NCBI RefSeq assembly: GCF_016801865.2
Contig: NC_068937.1
Span: 35,119,692 to 35,183,691 of the forward strand
DNA length: 64,000 bases
Source of the DNA: Culex pipiens pallens
Taxonomy: Eukaryota > Arthropoda > Insecta > Diptera > Culicidae
Reading direction: 5' to 3'
The notes under the pieces were generated by a model. It was not told where the DNA came from and did no database searches. It saw only the letters and a program-made list of their open reading frames with translations. Position numbers and translations under genes: made by a program. Shown in pieces: positions 45,873 through 58,528 of this stretch; positions within the stretch are counted from its first letter, which is position 1, and the number at the start of each line of letters is the position of its first letter.

Positions 45873-46450
45873 TTGCCTTCCTCACTGAGGTAAGGCTATA
45901 ATCCTGCTCTAAAAATGAACTTTTTATTAAAAGCTCGAAGACCCACCTTCATGTATACATATCGACTCAGAAGCGAAAACTGAACAAATGTCTGTGTGTG
46001 TATGTATGTGTGTGTATGTGTGTGTATGTGTGTGTGTATGTATGTATGTGACCAAAATTCTCACTGAGTTTTCTCAGCACTGGCTGAACCGATTTTGACC
46101 AAACCAGTTGCATTCGACTTGGTTTAGGGTCGCATACATCGCTATTGAATTGTTTGAAGTTTCGATGAGTAGTTCAAAAGTTATGCATAAAAATGTGTTT
46201 TCACATACATCCGGATCTCATTTATATGCATTTAAACGACGTCTGGATCCATCATCCAACCCATCGTTGGTTAGATAATCGAGAGAACTTTCCAACGAGC
46301 TTACAACATTGAAGATCTGGCAACCCTGTCTCGAGTTATGACCACTTAAGTTATATCTGTGTACTTATTTTTCTGGATCTAAAAATCACTCATATTACCC
46401 ATTGTTGGTAAAAAGTGAGGAAGGCATCAACCACATAGGTGGATTAAGTT
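45873..46450 (+). mobile_element. GCCTTCCTCACTGAGG repeat, copy 2, uninterrupted
   Basis: Runs from TTGCCTTCCTCACTGAGGTA to GTGAGGAAGGCATCAACCAC and the tail GGTGGATTAAGTT. Contains the internal (TG/TATG)n microsatellite (45993-46050) and the AACCGATTTTGACCAAACCAG block. It provides the uninterrupted reference for copy 1 at 18047-21181. Confidence 0.85.
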
Positions 46451-46544
46451 CGTTTTTATTATTAATTTTAATTATTTTTTAAAAAGATTTTCTGTGTTCT
46501 AATAACTTACAAGTATATAAAAAAATGTTGATTGAAAAAGTAGT

Positions 46545-46680
46545 TTATGCAACAAGTTGCAAAAAGAGGATTTTTCAGCACGAGTCGTACATTTATCCAA
46601 CGAGGTTCACCGAGTTGGATAAATACGAAGAGTGATGAAAAAATCAAGTTTTGCAACGAGTTCCATACATTTTTTGCAAT
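46545..46680 (+). repeat. AAGTTTTGCAACGAGTTCC repeat, copy 1
   Basis: The phrase TCAAGTTTTGCAACGAGTTC followed by a TTTTTTGCAAT end is shared with 50349-50425. Together they define a short dispersed repeat that abuts the foldback beginning at 46681. Confidence 0.6.
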
Positions 46681-48676
46681 TGAGCAGTTCTCTACGGAAT
46701 CGGTCTTTTTTTCTTTAATTTTAATTTTTGTATTTTTTTAATCCGGCTGAAACTTTTTTGGTGCCTTCGGTATGCCCAAAGAAGCCATTTTGCATCATTA
46801 GTTTGTCCATATAATTTTCCATACAAATTTGGCAGCTGTTCATACAAAAATGATGTGTGAAAATTCAAAAATCTGTATCTTTTGAAGGAATTTTTTGATC
46901 GAGTTGGTGTCTTCCGCAAAGTTGTAGTTATGGATATGGACTACACTGAAAAAAATTATGCATGGTAAAAAAAAATTTGGTGATTTTTTATTTAACTTTT
47001 TGTCACTAAAACTTGATTTGCAAAAAAAACACTATTTTTAATTTTTTTATTTTTTGATATGTTTTAGAGGACATAAAATGCCAACTTTTCAGAAATTTCC
47101 AGAATGGGCAAAAAACCGAGTTATGATTTTTTGAAATAATACTGATTTTTTTCAAAAAGTCGAAATATCGGTCGCAAAAATTTTTCAACTTCATTTTTCG
47201 ATGTAAAATCGAATTTGCAATCAAAAAGTAACGTCATGATTCGAAATCCGGACACTTAGTAGCATATCATTTTTGTTATAGCTGGCAAAAAATCATTTAA
47301 TAAGTTGGAAATGTAGAAATATCATCAGGATGTAGTATAAACAGTCAGTTTCAAGAAAATGCATGCAAAATATGTCTTTTCTAACAATTTTTCATCACAA
47401 TTTGAAAATTAAAATGACTTGTTGTGCTTCGAATCCCGGACACTGATAAAAGCTGATTCGAAATCCGGACACTTTTGCTTCGAATTCCGGACACTCGATT
47501 TTACTTATGAATCGCACAAATTTGGACTGAAATGTTAGTGAAAGGCATTCTCTAGCTCTCAAATAAGCTGTTAAAATCAAAACAATCGATAGTTTATATA
47601 AAAATTTGCTAGAATTTAAGAAAATCGAAACCATAAATTTCTGCTGTGCCTTCTCGGTGCTTCGAACGCCTATGAAATATTTCAAGTGAAATGTTTCACA
47701 TTTTTGGTAAATTTATAATTTTATTGTATTTAATTGTTTTGACATTAACTATAGCGTTCAAACAAACTTTAAATAAAAGTTGATATTGGAATTCATCAAA
47801 TCACACAGTTTTGACATTCATAATGCGAACTTATACCCAAATAATTGATAAAACAAGATGAAGTGTCCGGGTTTCGAAGCGTCCGGGAATTCGAATCATG
47901 ACGTTACTTTAGTGAATTTTTGATAAAGTGCACCGTTTTCAATAGCCATTTTTAGGTAACTTTTTTGAAAATTGTAGCAGTTTTTCATTTTTTATAATTA
48001 GTGCCCATGTTTGCCCACCTTTGAAAAAAATATTATTGAAAAGCTGAGAAAATTCTCTATATATTGTTTTATTGAACTTTGTTGATACGACCCATAGTTG
48101 CTGAGATATTGCTATGCAAAGGCTAAACAACAGGAAAATTGATGTTTTCTAAGTCTCACCCAAACAACCCAACATTTTCTATTGTAATATTGAATGTTTG
48201 ATTTTTTGAAAAAATCAGTATTGATTCAAAAAATCATAACTCGGTCAAAGATTTTTTGCCCATTCTGGAAATTTCTGAAAAGTTGGCATTTTATGTCCTC
48301 TAAAACATATCAAAAAATAAAAAAAATTAAAAATAGTTTTTTTTGGCAAATCAAGTTTTAGTGACAAAAAGTTAAATAAAAAATCACCAAATTTTTTTTT
48401 ACCGTGTAGCATTTTTTTTCAGAGTAGTCCATATCCATACCTACAACTTTGTCGAAGACACCAAATCGAACAAAAAATTCCTTCAAAAGATACAGATTTT
48501 TGAATTTTCACATATCATTTTTGTATGAACAGCTGCCAAATTTTTTTGGAAAATTTTATGGACAAACTAATGATGCAAATTGGCTTCTTTGGGCATACCG
48601 AAGGCAACAAAAAAGTTTCAGCCGGATTAAAAAATACAAAAAAAATCGAATGACCGAAATTTCAGAGAATTGCTCA
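46681..48676. mobile_element. 2.0-kb foldback, GAGCAATTCTCTAC family, copy C, with TA insert
   Basis: Starts TGAGCAGTTCTCTACGGAAT and ends AGAGAATTGCTCA. The arms match copy A (28648-30462). The left arm is interrupted by a 674-bp element at 47231-47904. Net of that insert the foldback is about 1.3 kb, so part of the centre is deleted. Confidence 0.88.
47231..47904. mobile_element. 674-bp TA-flanked element with repeated TCCGGACACT motifs
   Basis: Ends ACGTCATGATTCGAA and TTCGAATCATGACGT, a perfect 15-bp inverted repeat, flanked by TA at 47229-47230 and 47905-47906. Sister foldback arms lack the insert. The motif TTCGAAnTCCGGACACT recurs at about 47240, 47428, 47457 and 47481, and inverted as AGTGTCCGGGTTTCGAA near 47863. 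Repeated subterminal motifs of this kind are often transposase-binding sites (inference). No transposase frame. Confidence 0.9.
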
Positions 48677-49175
48677 TTTCCAAAAAACACACACTGAGTG
48701 GAGTGAAATTTTATGCCAAATTTTCATGTATTTTGTCAATAAATCGTTTAAATCAAAAAAATGTTGAAAAGTGTCACTTTTCGAAACAAGTGCTGATAAG
48801 TTTAACTTTTCAGCACACATTCGAGTGCTGAAAAGTAGAATTTTTCAGCATTTATTTTGAAAAGTGTTGCTATTCGATTCTGTTATTTTTGGTATAGAAA
48901 AGTAGGCTATTTCATCGTTCAAGAATGACAGGAAAAGTAAGTAGTTTCACGACAGAATTGCAAAAAATGGATTTTCCGATCCGATCCGTCAGAAAATAAT
49001 GTGTAATTTTACCTCAGAAAATGTGTAATTTTATCACTTTTCTGGTGTAATGTCACTTTTTCAGTCTAAAGTGAGGTAAAATTAAATCATAAAAGAGGTA
49101 ATATTCAACCTTCAAAAATTACAGCTTCCAAATTCACACAATTTTTTACTGTGAGTGTATTTCTAAAAAAACGTT
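48677..49175. mobile_element. Spacer with a CACAGTAAAAAA-family fragment (48999-49153)
   Basis: 48999-49153 contains GTGTAATTTTACC words and ends TTTTTTACTGTG, matching 7445-7737. The left side (48760-48860) has repeated TTTTCAGCAC words also seen near 50780. Confidence 0.55.
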
Positions 49176-50341
49176 ACTCAATCCACCTTAAGGTGGTTGG
49201 TGCCTTCCTCACATTCATGATGTATTTTAGGTTGTATTTACAAATTAATTTAACGTGAAGACTTCCATCATTGTCATGATTTTTCGTTCAAAGATATAAA
49301 TTTTGCGTCGCTTTCAATATTTTGACAAAATTCCTTCAACAAGTTGTTTAGAATAGTGCCCTACACATGCTGATTCCTTTTGGTAACGATTATCCCATTC
49401 CTTGTTAAGTTATGGAAATCGTCATTAATCAATGATTGCCAACTAGGACGTCAATGACTGTGCCACAACATTATATAAAATTTGGAGGACATTTCATCTA
49501 GATCAAAAATTCCTTCAGTGGCTTCAATAAGCCAACAATCAGAACATGCTGATTCCTTTTGGTGCTGAAATTCGTTAAATTGAATTTAATACACAATATT
49601 TTAGAGTGATAATCAATTTTCTTCGAAAATGATCAACGGCTTCACCTTAAGGGTGCACAGAATCCAAGGAAGTTGTTGTCTTCTTATTCAATCCTGCAAG
49701 AATCTGATTGCAAAAATAGTCCAACTTTGTTGTAAATAACTACGAAGAAAGTAATTTAGGGGATTGATAAAAAAATATTTCGATAGTTTCCGTAGTATTG
49801 AAGATGCTAAAATGTCTGTAACAGAAATCTGGGTGCAAAAGCTATGGTTGATGTGTACCGTAAAAAGTATTTTTAAAATTTATTAATTTTTTTTTCATTT
49901 AATTTTTTTATAATTATTGATTTTACCAAAACAGCAATATTTAATTCTTTTTTACCAACTCTCCGAAATAAAGAAGAAAGGAGGGGGCTGTAATAGAATT
50001 TAAAAGTGCTGATATGCCAACATCAAGTGCACGATGGAATTGCATGCTGTCCCCCTAGTCTAAGTAAACAATGTCTCATGAGTTGTATATTTCAGTAATA
50101 AGTTCGTGTAAATCTTTGTCGAGACAAAATTATGTATTCAGCAACATAAGAGAATAAGGCGGATCCGGCCAAAATCGGTTCAGCCAGTTCTGAGATAATC
50201 GTGTGGAAAAAAAATCATGTCTACACACATCCCCACAGACATTTGTTCAGAATTTGATTCTGAGTCGATAGGTATACGTGAAGGTATATCCTGGATTCAT
50301 ATTTCAGAAGTTCATTAATCGAGTGATTTTATAGCCTTGAG
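49176..50341 (-). mobile_element. GCCTTCCTCAC repeat, copy 3, inverted and diverged, with TTAA MITE
   Basis: Begins with the complement of the family tail (CAATCCACCTTAAGGTGG, then TGGTGCCTTCCTCAC) and ends ATTTTATAGCCTTGA, the complement of the AAGGCTATAAT start. GACATTTGTTCAG and GATTCTGAGTCGATA occur inverted relative to copies 1 and 2. The interior is much diverged and holds the MITE at 49651-49861. Confidence 0.7.
49651..49861 (+). mobile_element. TTAA MITE, second copy
   Basis: Aligns along its length with 20233-20461 (GGGTGCACAG, CAAGGAAGTTGTTGTCTTCT, GTGCAAAAGCT, GATGTGTACCG). The left flank is TTAA (49647-49650); the right is TAAA, a one-base decay of the expected site. Confidence 0.82.
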
Positions 50342-52117
50342 AGTCTTACATTTATCCAACGAGGATTACTGAGTGCTGAAAAATCAAGTTTTGCAACGAG
50401 TTCCATACAACATTTTTTGCAATTCTGAAAAAATAATCGCTGAATGAGTTTTTCAAAAAAGAAACCAAAATGTGTTGACGTCCAAGTATCAAACCATTTT
50501 TCACATTTTTCTGACTCTGACTTCTCTCTGAGCACTGAAATATTTTGTTCTGTCATATTTTTTCAAACAACCGTCGGATGAAGTTGATGTTTTTGAAGAT
50601 GAGTGATTTAGCAATGGATGGCCTGCTTCCGGAAACCTGAAAGAAGCATGGCCTGAGCAGTAAAACTGATTTCCACTTGATATCCGATGAAAATGATTTT
50701 CAGAAGCAAATATGCCAACATCAGGTTCCGATGGAAATACTTTCTTTTCCTCTAGTTGATACATTTCAAAACAGTGCTGAAAACTAGTACTTTTCAGCAC
50801 TGTTTTTTGTGAGGAAAAGTATGCCGTTTCGTCTCTCCCGAAAAACAGGAAAAGTTGGCAGTTTCATAGCGGAATTGCAATAAGTTGGGACAAATTTCAG
50901 TGCAAGGAAATGTGTTAATAAATGATATCGAAGATTTTTTTAATAGAAATGATTTTAAATAGTTCACAAACAAACTAATAAAAATGGCCAAAACAGTTAC
51001 TAGTATAACTTGTTGAACTAATTTGTATTGACATGCAACAACATTGAAAGTAACTTTTTCAAACATGGACTATTTACCACAATTATTTTGAAGTTTAGAT
51101 TTTTCTAGAGGTCATTTTTGACCACAGCTGCCAACTTATATGATGTTTTCTTGGTGGGTGTATTTTTCATCAAAGTGTTCTTAATATGTCCCTTGCACAA
51201 CCTTTTAAAAAATCAAGTTTCAATGATAATAGTCTGAGAAATAAAAAAAAAACCTTTAAAATTACATCGATTTAATCCGTTCCATTTTTTTTTTAGTTTT
51301 TTGTTATTATTGGAGAAAATATAAAAGTCACAGTTTCCTCTGTCCTTTAAGTCACTCTCGTTTAAATAACCGTGCACGAAGTTTTTTTTCATGAAAAAAA
51401 CCTCCCAACATGCAAGTCAGAACGAAAGTCGATCAATATCTTCCACCTCACACCCTCCAGTGTTGAACCAATCTTCCCGAAATTCCCACCTGCCCGTGCG
51501 TTCGGTCCGCAACCGTCGTGGGCCTGATTGGTTTCGGGATAATCTCACCGGGCGCGCGAGGCCAAGTCTCGTACTGACGACTGGCCGACCGACCGGTCAC
51601 TCTTATTGACCAATTTGGCCAATAACATTCCCTGGGGGAAGAAGAGAGAGAGAGAAAAAGAACTTCCTTCCTTCGAATTCGAATTTCTTTCATTTTTTTT
51701 TTGCATTTTTTTCTGGTGGGATGAACCTCCGGATCTCAAATTGGTCTGTTTGTAATAATGGCCGTTGCGTGGGATTTAGCTGTTGGATGAGGGGGAAGGG
51801 GGAAAGATAAATGGATCTGGCCAGGGTCTGTGATAATATCCCGAGCAAACATCACCCGCCAGACGGAAAGGGGAATGGGGGATGTGGGAATTGGAGGTGT
51901 GTTTGATGTATATCCGGTAAATAAAAGTTTGCCGATTCAGGTGATTTCCTCCGGGGGTGGAGTGTTTGTCGATGATGTAAGCGTTTCCTGACTGTTGAAT
52001 TTCGTTGGGCAAGGGTGGTTTCGTTGAATTATTGTTGGGTTTTTGGTAGTTTGAGAAAGGATTTTTTCCCTCAATAACAAAAAAAAAAAAATGGAAGCAA
52101 AAAACTCGAAATAAAAA
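50342..52117. other. Short repeats, then unique-looking non-coding DNA
   Basis: 50349-50425 is copy 2 of the AAGTTTTGCAACGAGTTCC repeat, and short TTTTCAGCAC inversions lie near 50778-50805. From about 51060 to the array the sequence looks single-copy. No gene. Confidence 0.4.
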
Positions 52118-52810
52118 ACAACAAAACAACAAAACAACAAAACAACAAAACAACAAAACAACAAAACAACAAAACAACAAAACAACAAAACAACAAAACA
52201 ACAAAACAACAAAACAACAAAACAACAAAACAACAAAACAACAAAACAACAAAACAACAAAACAACAAAACAACAAAACAACAAAACAACAAAACAACAA
52301 AACAACAAAACAACAAAACAACAAAACAACAAAACAACAAAACAACAAAACAACAAAACAACAAAACAACAAAACAACAAAACAACAAAACAACAAAACA
52401 ACAAAACAACAAAACAACAAAACAACAAAACAACAAAACAACAAAACAACAAAACAACAAAACAACAAAACAACAAAACAACAAAACAACAAAACAACAA
52501 AACAACAAAACAACAAAACAACAAAACAACAAAACAACAAAACAACAAAACAACAAAACAACAAAACAACAAAACAACAAAACAACAAAACAACAAAACA
52601 ACAAAACAACAAAACAACAAAACAACAAAACAACAAAACAACAAAACAACAAAACAACAAAACAACAAAACAACAAAACAACAAAACAACAAAACAACAA
52701 AACAACAAAACAACAAAACAACAAAACAACAAAACAACAAAACAACAAAACAACAAAACAACAAAACAACAAAACAACAAAACAACAAAACAACAAAACA
52801 ACAAACAAAA
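52118..52810 (+). repeat. (ACAAAACA)n octamer array, about 86 copies
   Basis: Almost 690 bp of an essentially unvaried 8-bp unit. All three minus-strand frames stay open because the unit has no stop there, giving FCCFVVLL protein repeats of up to 358 codons that are artefacts. Confidence 0.98.
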
Positions 52811-53974
52811 CCAGAAACACAAGTAAATAAGCAAACCAGAGCTCAAATTCACAGTAAAACCACCCAGGCGCTTCTATTTCAGTGTCAATTTCCACTTTCC
52901 ATTTTTGTTACGATATCTCTGTGGTTCGATATCAAAGATGTAAACATTCCTTCTAAACTACCTCCCTTCCAGAAGCAGCTGAGCCAGATGCTTCCCACCC
53001 TCCATTTTATGAGAGTGACGTAAAATATTTGAGGAAAAGCTCTCGATGTTGAGCGATGTGGCATTGCTTCCAACGAGAAATCTTACCACATTTCAAAGCA
53101 GTAAAAGCATAAACTTTCATGGAAAAAAGGGGACAAAAATGGATGGAATTTGTTTTATTCAGCACGTGTGAAAATCTCCCACAATCTGGGATGCTGGGAA
53201 AAGTTTGCTTTGGCACCACACAATCGTACGGTCACGTTCGGAGGAAATATGCTGCGGAGGAGATGTTGAACTATTGCTTGCAAGGAGTGGGTGCAAGCGC
53301 AAAAGAGGTTAGGTTAGTAATGCAAACTAAACCGAGTGGAAAATCCAGGGGCAATCGTTTTGAGGGTTGGAAATATTACGCAAAGGGGTTGCATTAGCAG
53401 TAAAGGATGATTGGTGTTTGATTTTATTTATTTTTTCTTTCAATATATAACGTAAATCTTATCTCATCTGATCTAAATTGAATCGGATCATGCTACTGAA
53501 TCTGAAGGACAATTTCTTTGTGTCCAACTATTTTTATAGAAATTATACTGTGTTCTCTCACAATAACGAAACAATAAAAAAAAAGAGAATACACTTCATT
53601 AAATACAGCTGAGTGACCCACAAACATTAATTCAAAGTTTGAACTTAAATACAACCACACGTACAATCACAAACACAGGTTCGGTTGGCTTTGTGGCTGC
53701 CGGTGATGTTCTTCCATTCAGCGTTGATGTTGCTGCAACCAAACAACTCGAGTATGAGGTTCTTTCCCAGTGGTTTGTTGTAACAAACAAAGAAAAACTC
53801 ACTGCCAGTGGGTGTCAACACGTGGTGTACGGTGCGGAAATAGCAGCAAAAATGTTTAGGATGTCTTTTTATGAAATTAAAAATCCTCTCAGCCACAACA
53901 CAACGTCCAAAGGGTCTATCTTAAGTCACTTTGATTAAAAAAATTTTCGTAAGATTCTGACAACTCGTGAAGGA
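52811..53974. other. Unique-looking non-coding DNA
   Basis: Open frames at 53119-53397 and 53639-53938 have no recognisable domain, no repeats and no supporting splice context that I can see. Not called as genes. Confidence 0.4.
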
Positions 53975-54212
53975 TTAGTTAGTAGCCTGTCCCATTTTGA
54001 GGTCATGTCGAGGAATTTCAGGTGCTCACTTCTTAAATGATAGATTGTGATGTTAGGAACAATGTTTTCTTAGACAAGAAAAAATAATAAAATACTTTCT
54101 CGCATCCCCTAGTCACTTTACTGAAAAAAGTCACTTTTTTGAACAAATTTTCTTAAATCGCTTGGAATCAATACAAAAACTGTTTCGATCAGGTGTGTAT
54201 TATCTTCAAACG

Positions 54213-54911
54213 AAAAAGTAACTTTTCGCGTTTCTCTTTGTTTCGTCGTCCGTGTCTGTCGCGGGTGACCATGAATGGTCATGATCGATGACGACCAACT
54301 TTTTCAAAACTTTTTTTTCGTAAAATCGCGATAACTCGTGATGTTTATAAGCAAACCCCTTATGTCCATATATCAATTTTTTTGTAATTGTCTGCACTAC
54401 AACTTTGTAGAACATTGTTACACTCTAAAAAATAACCCTGCAAAATTAGAAAAAACACGAAATTTTAAAATGAAAATTTTTGTTCTAAATGAAAAAATGA
54501 CCCTTCTAGGACAATGTAGATTCGAAAAGTACATTAAATTTCCCATAAAATGACATGTTCCAAAAAATTTTACAGTCAAGTAACGGAAAATGGGAGAATT
54601 TTTGAAACTTTTTTAGTGTTTTTTCGATGAAAAAACGTTTTTTCGGAATTCTGAGTACGCCATCAAATCGGGCGTCTAATTTTACACAAAAGTCCCTTTG
54701 ACACCAAATTTCTATCTCATCACCGTTGCAGGCTGCAAATTATTGAAAAACACCTCTTTTTTCGCATGTTCAAAAATGGAAGGGGTCGTACCGCCCCTCC
54801 GTCACGAGATATCAAAAAACGGACCTTGGATTCGTGATCAGGGACAAAAGTTTCACGCAAATCGAAGAGGGGTCGGGGCAACTGCTGTGTGAGTTGGCGG
54901 AGAATTACCCT
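54213..54911 (-). mobile_element. TTCTCCGCCAACTC palindromic family, copy 5, single arm nested
   Basis: Enters after TCTTCAAACGA of the host element and runs from AAAAAGTAACTTTTCGCG to GAGTTGGCGGAGAATTACCC. It is the cleanest arm of this family here and serves as the empty-site reference for the inserts at 11554 and 30912. Confidence 0.85.
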
Positions 54912-54914
54912 TGT

Positions 54915-55152
54915 ACGATGTTGCAAGCATGTGTCGCAAAGGTCAGGGTATGCTTTCTTATAGTAATTTTGGCCGCCGAATCCGAATCTGAAATCAAATT
55001 TCGTGTAAACAGTGATGTTTTGGAGCTACACCCCATTGTAATGTTATTTGCGTGTTTAAATCGCTGCAATTTAAATAGCTTGCAAGTTCAGTCAAACGTT
55101 TTCCTCGGTATTCGTACCACTTTGATTGTTATTTTACTGCTTGCAACATCGT
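54915..55152. mobile_element. 238-bp MITE with ACGATGTTGCAAGCA ends
   Basis: Perfect 15-bp inverted ends ACGATGTTGCAAGCA (54915-54929) and TGCTTGCAACATCGT (55138-55152). Target duplication is not clear. It sits exactly between the nested arm and the point where the outer palindrome resumes. Confidence 0.75.
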
Positions 55153-56191
55153 GTAATTAGTAGGCCTTGCTTCTGAATTCTGAGAAATTTTGAAAATTGG
55201 CACTTTTTTTCTCACTAAAACTCAAATATCTCGGCTCTGGAGTGTCCAATTTGCTTTTTCTCAGAGGGAAAAATGTTCGCCATGAAATTTTCTACAAGCT
55301 GCGTGTATTGGTTTTACTGGGAAAAATAGGCTACCCTAAATTAAATGAGCATTTCTGAAAAAAGTTTCGAAAAAATGCGATTTTTCCGACATAAATCCAC
55401 CTGGGAGAGTCCAAAAACTTAAGTTTTGGTCCAATATTGATAGTGCATCTTAATATATGGACAAAAACCTATCGTTTGAAGATAAAACACACCTGATCGA
55501 AACAGTTTTTGTATTGATTCCAAGCGATTTAAGAAAATTTGTTCAAAAAAGTGACTTTTTTCAGTAAAGTGACTAGGGGGTACGAGAAAGTATTTTATTA
55601 TTTTTTCTTGTCTAAGAAAACATTGTTCCTAACATCACAATCTATCATTTAAGAAGTAAGCACCTGAAATTCCTGGACATGACCTCAAAATGGGACAGGC
55701 TATTAGTTAGCCATTCTTAACGCAATCGTGCAATTTTGCGCACTTAATCTTTTTTTTTCAATTTTTGGGTTAATTTTTGTAGGGGCCTTCCTTATCCAAA
55801 AAAGCTAATCATCATGATTGTTAACGATAAAATTGTCGAGATTCGTTATCGTTATCGTTATTCCCATAATTCTTTCGGCGATAATTTCATCGCCTATAAC
55901 AAGGGCTAGTGATTTTTCACGGCAATAAATCGAAATTATGCGACATGTTAGTTTTTAAAACCATGGATTACACGGAAATTTCACGGCACTCTAAAACTTG
56001 CTCAAAATAAACATTAAAAGCACAAATCTGTACAGAAATATATCTAAAATAGTTACCAGTAGATCAAGATACAAATAAAACCACTCACACATAATGTTAA
56101 CTTGCTTAAAAACATTATTGTTTTTTCAATTATGCAGAATTTTCGTCAGCTTAATAATAATTCAGCTATTTTAATTTTACTGAGATTTTAG

Positions 56192-57100
56192 AAATGTATT
56201 TTGCTAACAAATTTCAAAGACAAAGCCAATCCTAAAAGTTGTATCAGAAAAAAAATGTTTTGAAAATTTTGTTTGTTTTCATAAATTGCAACAAAAGAGA
56301 TTTTTTGCATTTAAACAAAGATATGGTAAATTTCATTTGTACCATTTTTTTCATTGATTGATAATTCCAGAAAATTATGATATCATACAAAATACTTAGT
56401 AATTTTTTTTATCCTGTATTGTAGTTAAAACCAATTGATTAAAAACTTTCATTGATAATCCAGATATAAAAATTACATTTCTCATTTATCTCACGTTGTA
56501 TGCAACTTGTTCATCCATATTTTAATTAATTTTATAAGGATTAAAAAAATAAATAGCTCATTTCTTTTACTGTAGTTTACTGTCGCCTAATTCAATTAGA
56601 TTCTGTTGAATAATATGGAAAGTTTCAAGGTGTAAATGCTATATATAGCTTATTTCTTCTACTGTAGTTTTGAATAACGTTGTTTGACATTGTTTTATAT
56701 CGTAAAATACTGTAATAAACTATATTTTTCAAAAAAATGTTTAAAATTTGCTTTGAATTTTTTTTATGGTTTGGAAACTTGTAAAAGGTACGAATAAAAA
56801 AATCAATGTTTTGTTGCTCGAAAAAGTATTTTTTCTAACAATTATTTAAAACTTCACGGCATTTACTAAATTTCACAGCAAGGGACAAATTTCACGGAGC
56901 CTTACCGATAACGGATGATAACCTAATGTTTTTATATAATTCAAACATTCACCTAATCCAATCAGATTATGTTGAATAATATGGAAAGTTTTAAAGTATA
57001 AATACTTAAATTTTAACAAAATTCCTTATTTTTTCTAAAAGTACTCAGATTTTTATAATTTGTTAAATGGGTATCAAACGATTTGAAATTTTGAATGCAT
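56192..57100 (+). repeat. Local duplication, copy 1 (long form)
   Basis: Starts AAATGTATTTTGCTAACAAA, matching copy 2 at 58528. It contains about 484 bp (roughly 56395-56878) absent from copy 2, after which both continue CAAGGGACAAATTTCACGGA. Confidence 0.85.
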
Positions 57101-57235
57101 TTTCAGTATTTTAAAGTTGTTTTAATGAAATACTTATATTTTCACAAAATGTCTATTTTTTTTAAAGTACTGAAATTTTCAAAATGATGTCATAAGCGGT
57201 TATCTTGAATCATACCAATATTTCAAATTATGTAT

Positions 57236-58528
57236 TTTTTTTAAATTAGTGCAAATGTTTGCTTACTCTTGAAAAAAATATTTTTGAAAAGCTGAGAAAA
57301 TTCTCCATATTTTGCATTTTTGAACTTTGTTGATACGACCCTTAGTTGCTGAGATATTGCCATGCAAAGGTTTAAAAACAGGAAAATTAATGTTTTCTAA
57401 GTCCCACCCTAACAACACACCCTTTTCTAATGTCGATATCTCAGCAACTAATGGTCCGATTTTCAATGTTAAAATATGAAACAATTCGATCTTTCAAAAA
57501 AAAAAATATTTTCAAAATTTTAAAACCCAGACTAACTTTTCAAAAGGGCCAAAAATTCAATATTACGCTCTTTTAAAATGTTGGTCTTGGTTTGAAAATT
57601 TTGAAAATATTTTTTTCGAAAAGATCGGAAAATTTTACGAATGTTTCATATTTATCATTGAAAATCGGACCATTAGTTGCTGAAATATCGACATTAGAAA
57701 ATGTTGTTTTGTTTGGGTGAGACTTAGAAAACATTAATTTTCCTGTTTTTAAACATTTGCATGGCAATATCTCAGCAACTAAGGGTCGTATCAACAAAGT
57801 TCAAAAATTCAAAATATAGAGAATTTTCTCAGTATTTCAAATTTTTTTTTGTTCAAAAGTGGGCAAACGTGTGCACTTATTCATAAAAATGAAAAACTGC
57901 GACTATTTTCAAAAAAGTCACTCAAAAATGGATTTAACTTAAAAACGGTGCACTTTATCAAAATTTCACCAAAAAACTTTTTGATTGCAAATTTGATTTT
58001 ACATCAAAAAATGAAGTTGAAAATTGTTTGCGACCAATTTATCAATTTTTTTGAAAAAATCAGTGTTGATTCATAAATTCATAACTCGCTCAAAGATTTT
58101 TTGCACAACCTGGAAATTTCTGATAAGTTGGCATTTGATGTCCTCTAAAACATATCAAAAAATAAAAAAAAAATAGAAAAAGTGTATTTTTGCAAATCAA
58201 GTTTGAGTGAAAAAGTTAAATAAAAAATGACCAAATTTTTTTTTACCGTGTATCATTTTTTCCAGTGTAGTCCGTATTCATACCTACAACTTTGCCGAAG
58301 TCACCAAATCGATCAAAAAATTCCTTCAAAAGATACAGATTTTTGAATTTTCATTCATCATTTTTGTATGGACAGCTGCCAAATTTGTATGGAAAATTAT
58401 ATGGACAAACTAATGATGTAAAATGGCATCTTTGGGCATACCGAAGGCACCAAAAAAGTTTCAGTCGGATTAAAAAATACAAACATTAAAATTGAAGAAA
58501 AAAGACCGATTTCGTAGAGAATTGCTCA
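57236..58528. mobile_element. Foldback, GAGCAATTCTCTAC family, copy D, left arm truncated
   Basis: Centre near 57565 and right arm ending CGTAGAGAATTGCTCA. The left arm keeps only the inner ~320 bp. It lies between the two copies of the local duplication. Confidence 0.85.

Larger units (their letters stand above)
53983..55702. mobile_element. TAGCCTGTCCC-ended palindromic element, copy 2, with 8-bp target duplication
   Basis: Ends TAGCCTGTCCCATTTTGAGG and CCTCAAAATGGGACAGGCTA, flanked by perfect TTAGTTAG (53975-53982 and 55703-55710). The long arms continue inverted through ACAATGTTTTCTTAGACAAG. The TTAGTTAG duplication fits the hAT nTnnnnAn pattern; other 8-bp superfamilies are possible. 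Two elements sit inside (54213-54911 and 54915-55152), and part of the left arm is lost. Confidence 0.9.

Noticed and set aside
51776..52895. Minus-strand frames of 274-358 codons rich in Phe, Cys, Val and Leu
   Set aside because: All three frames are open across the ACAAAACA octamer, so openness carries no coding signal.
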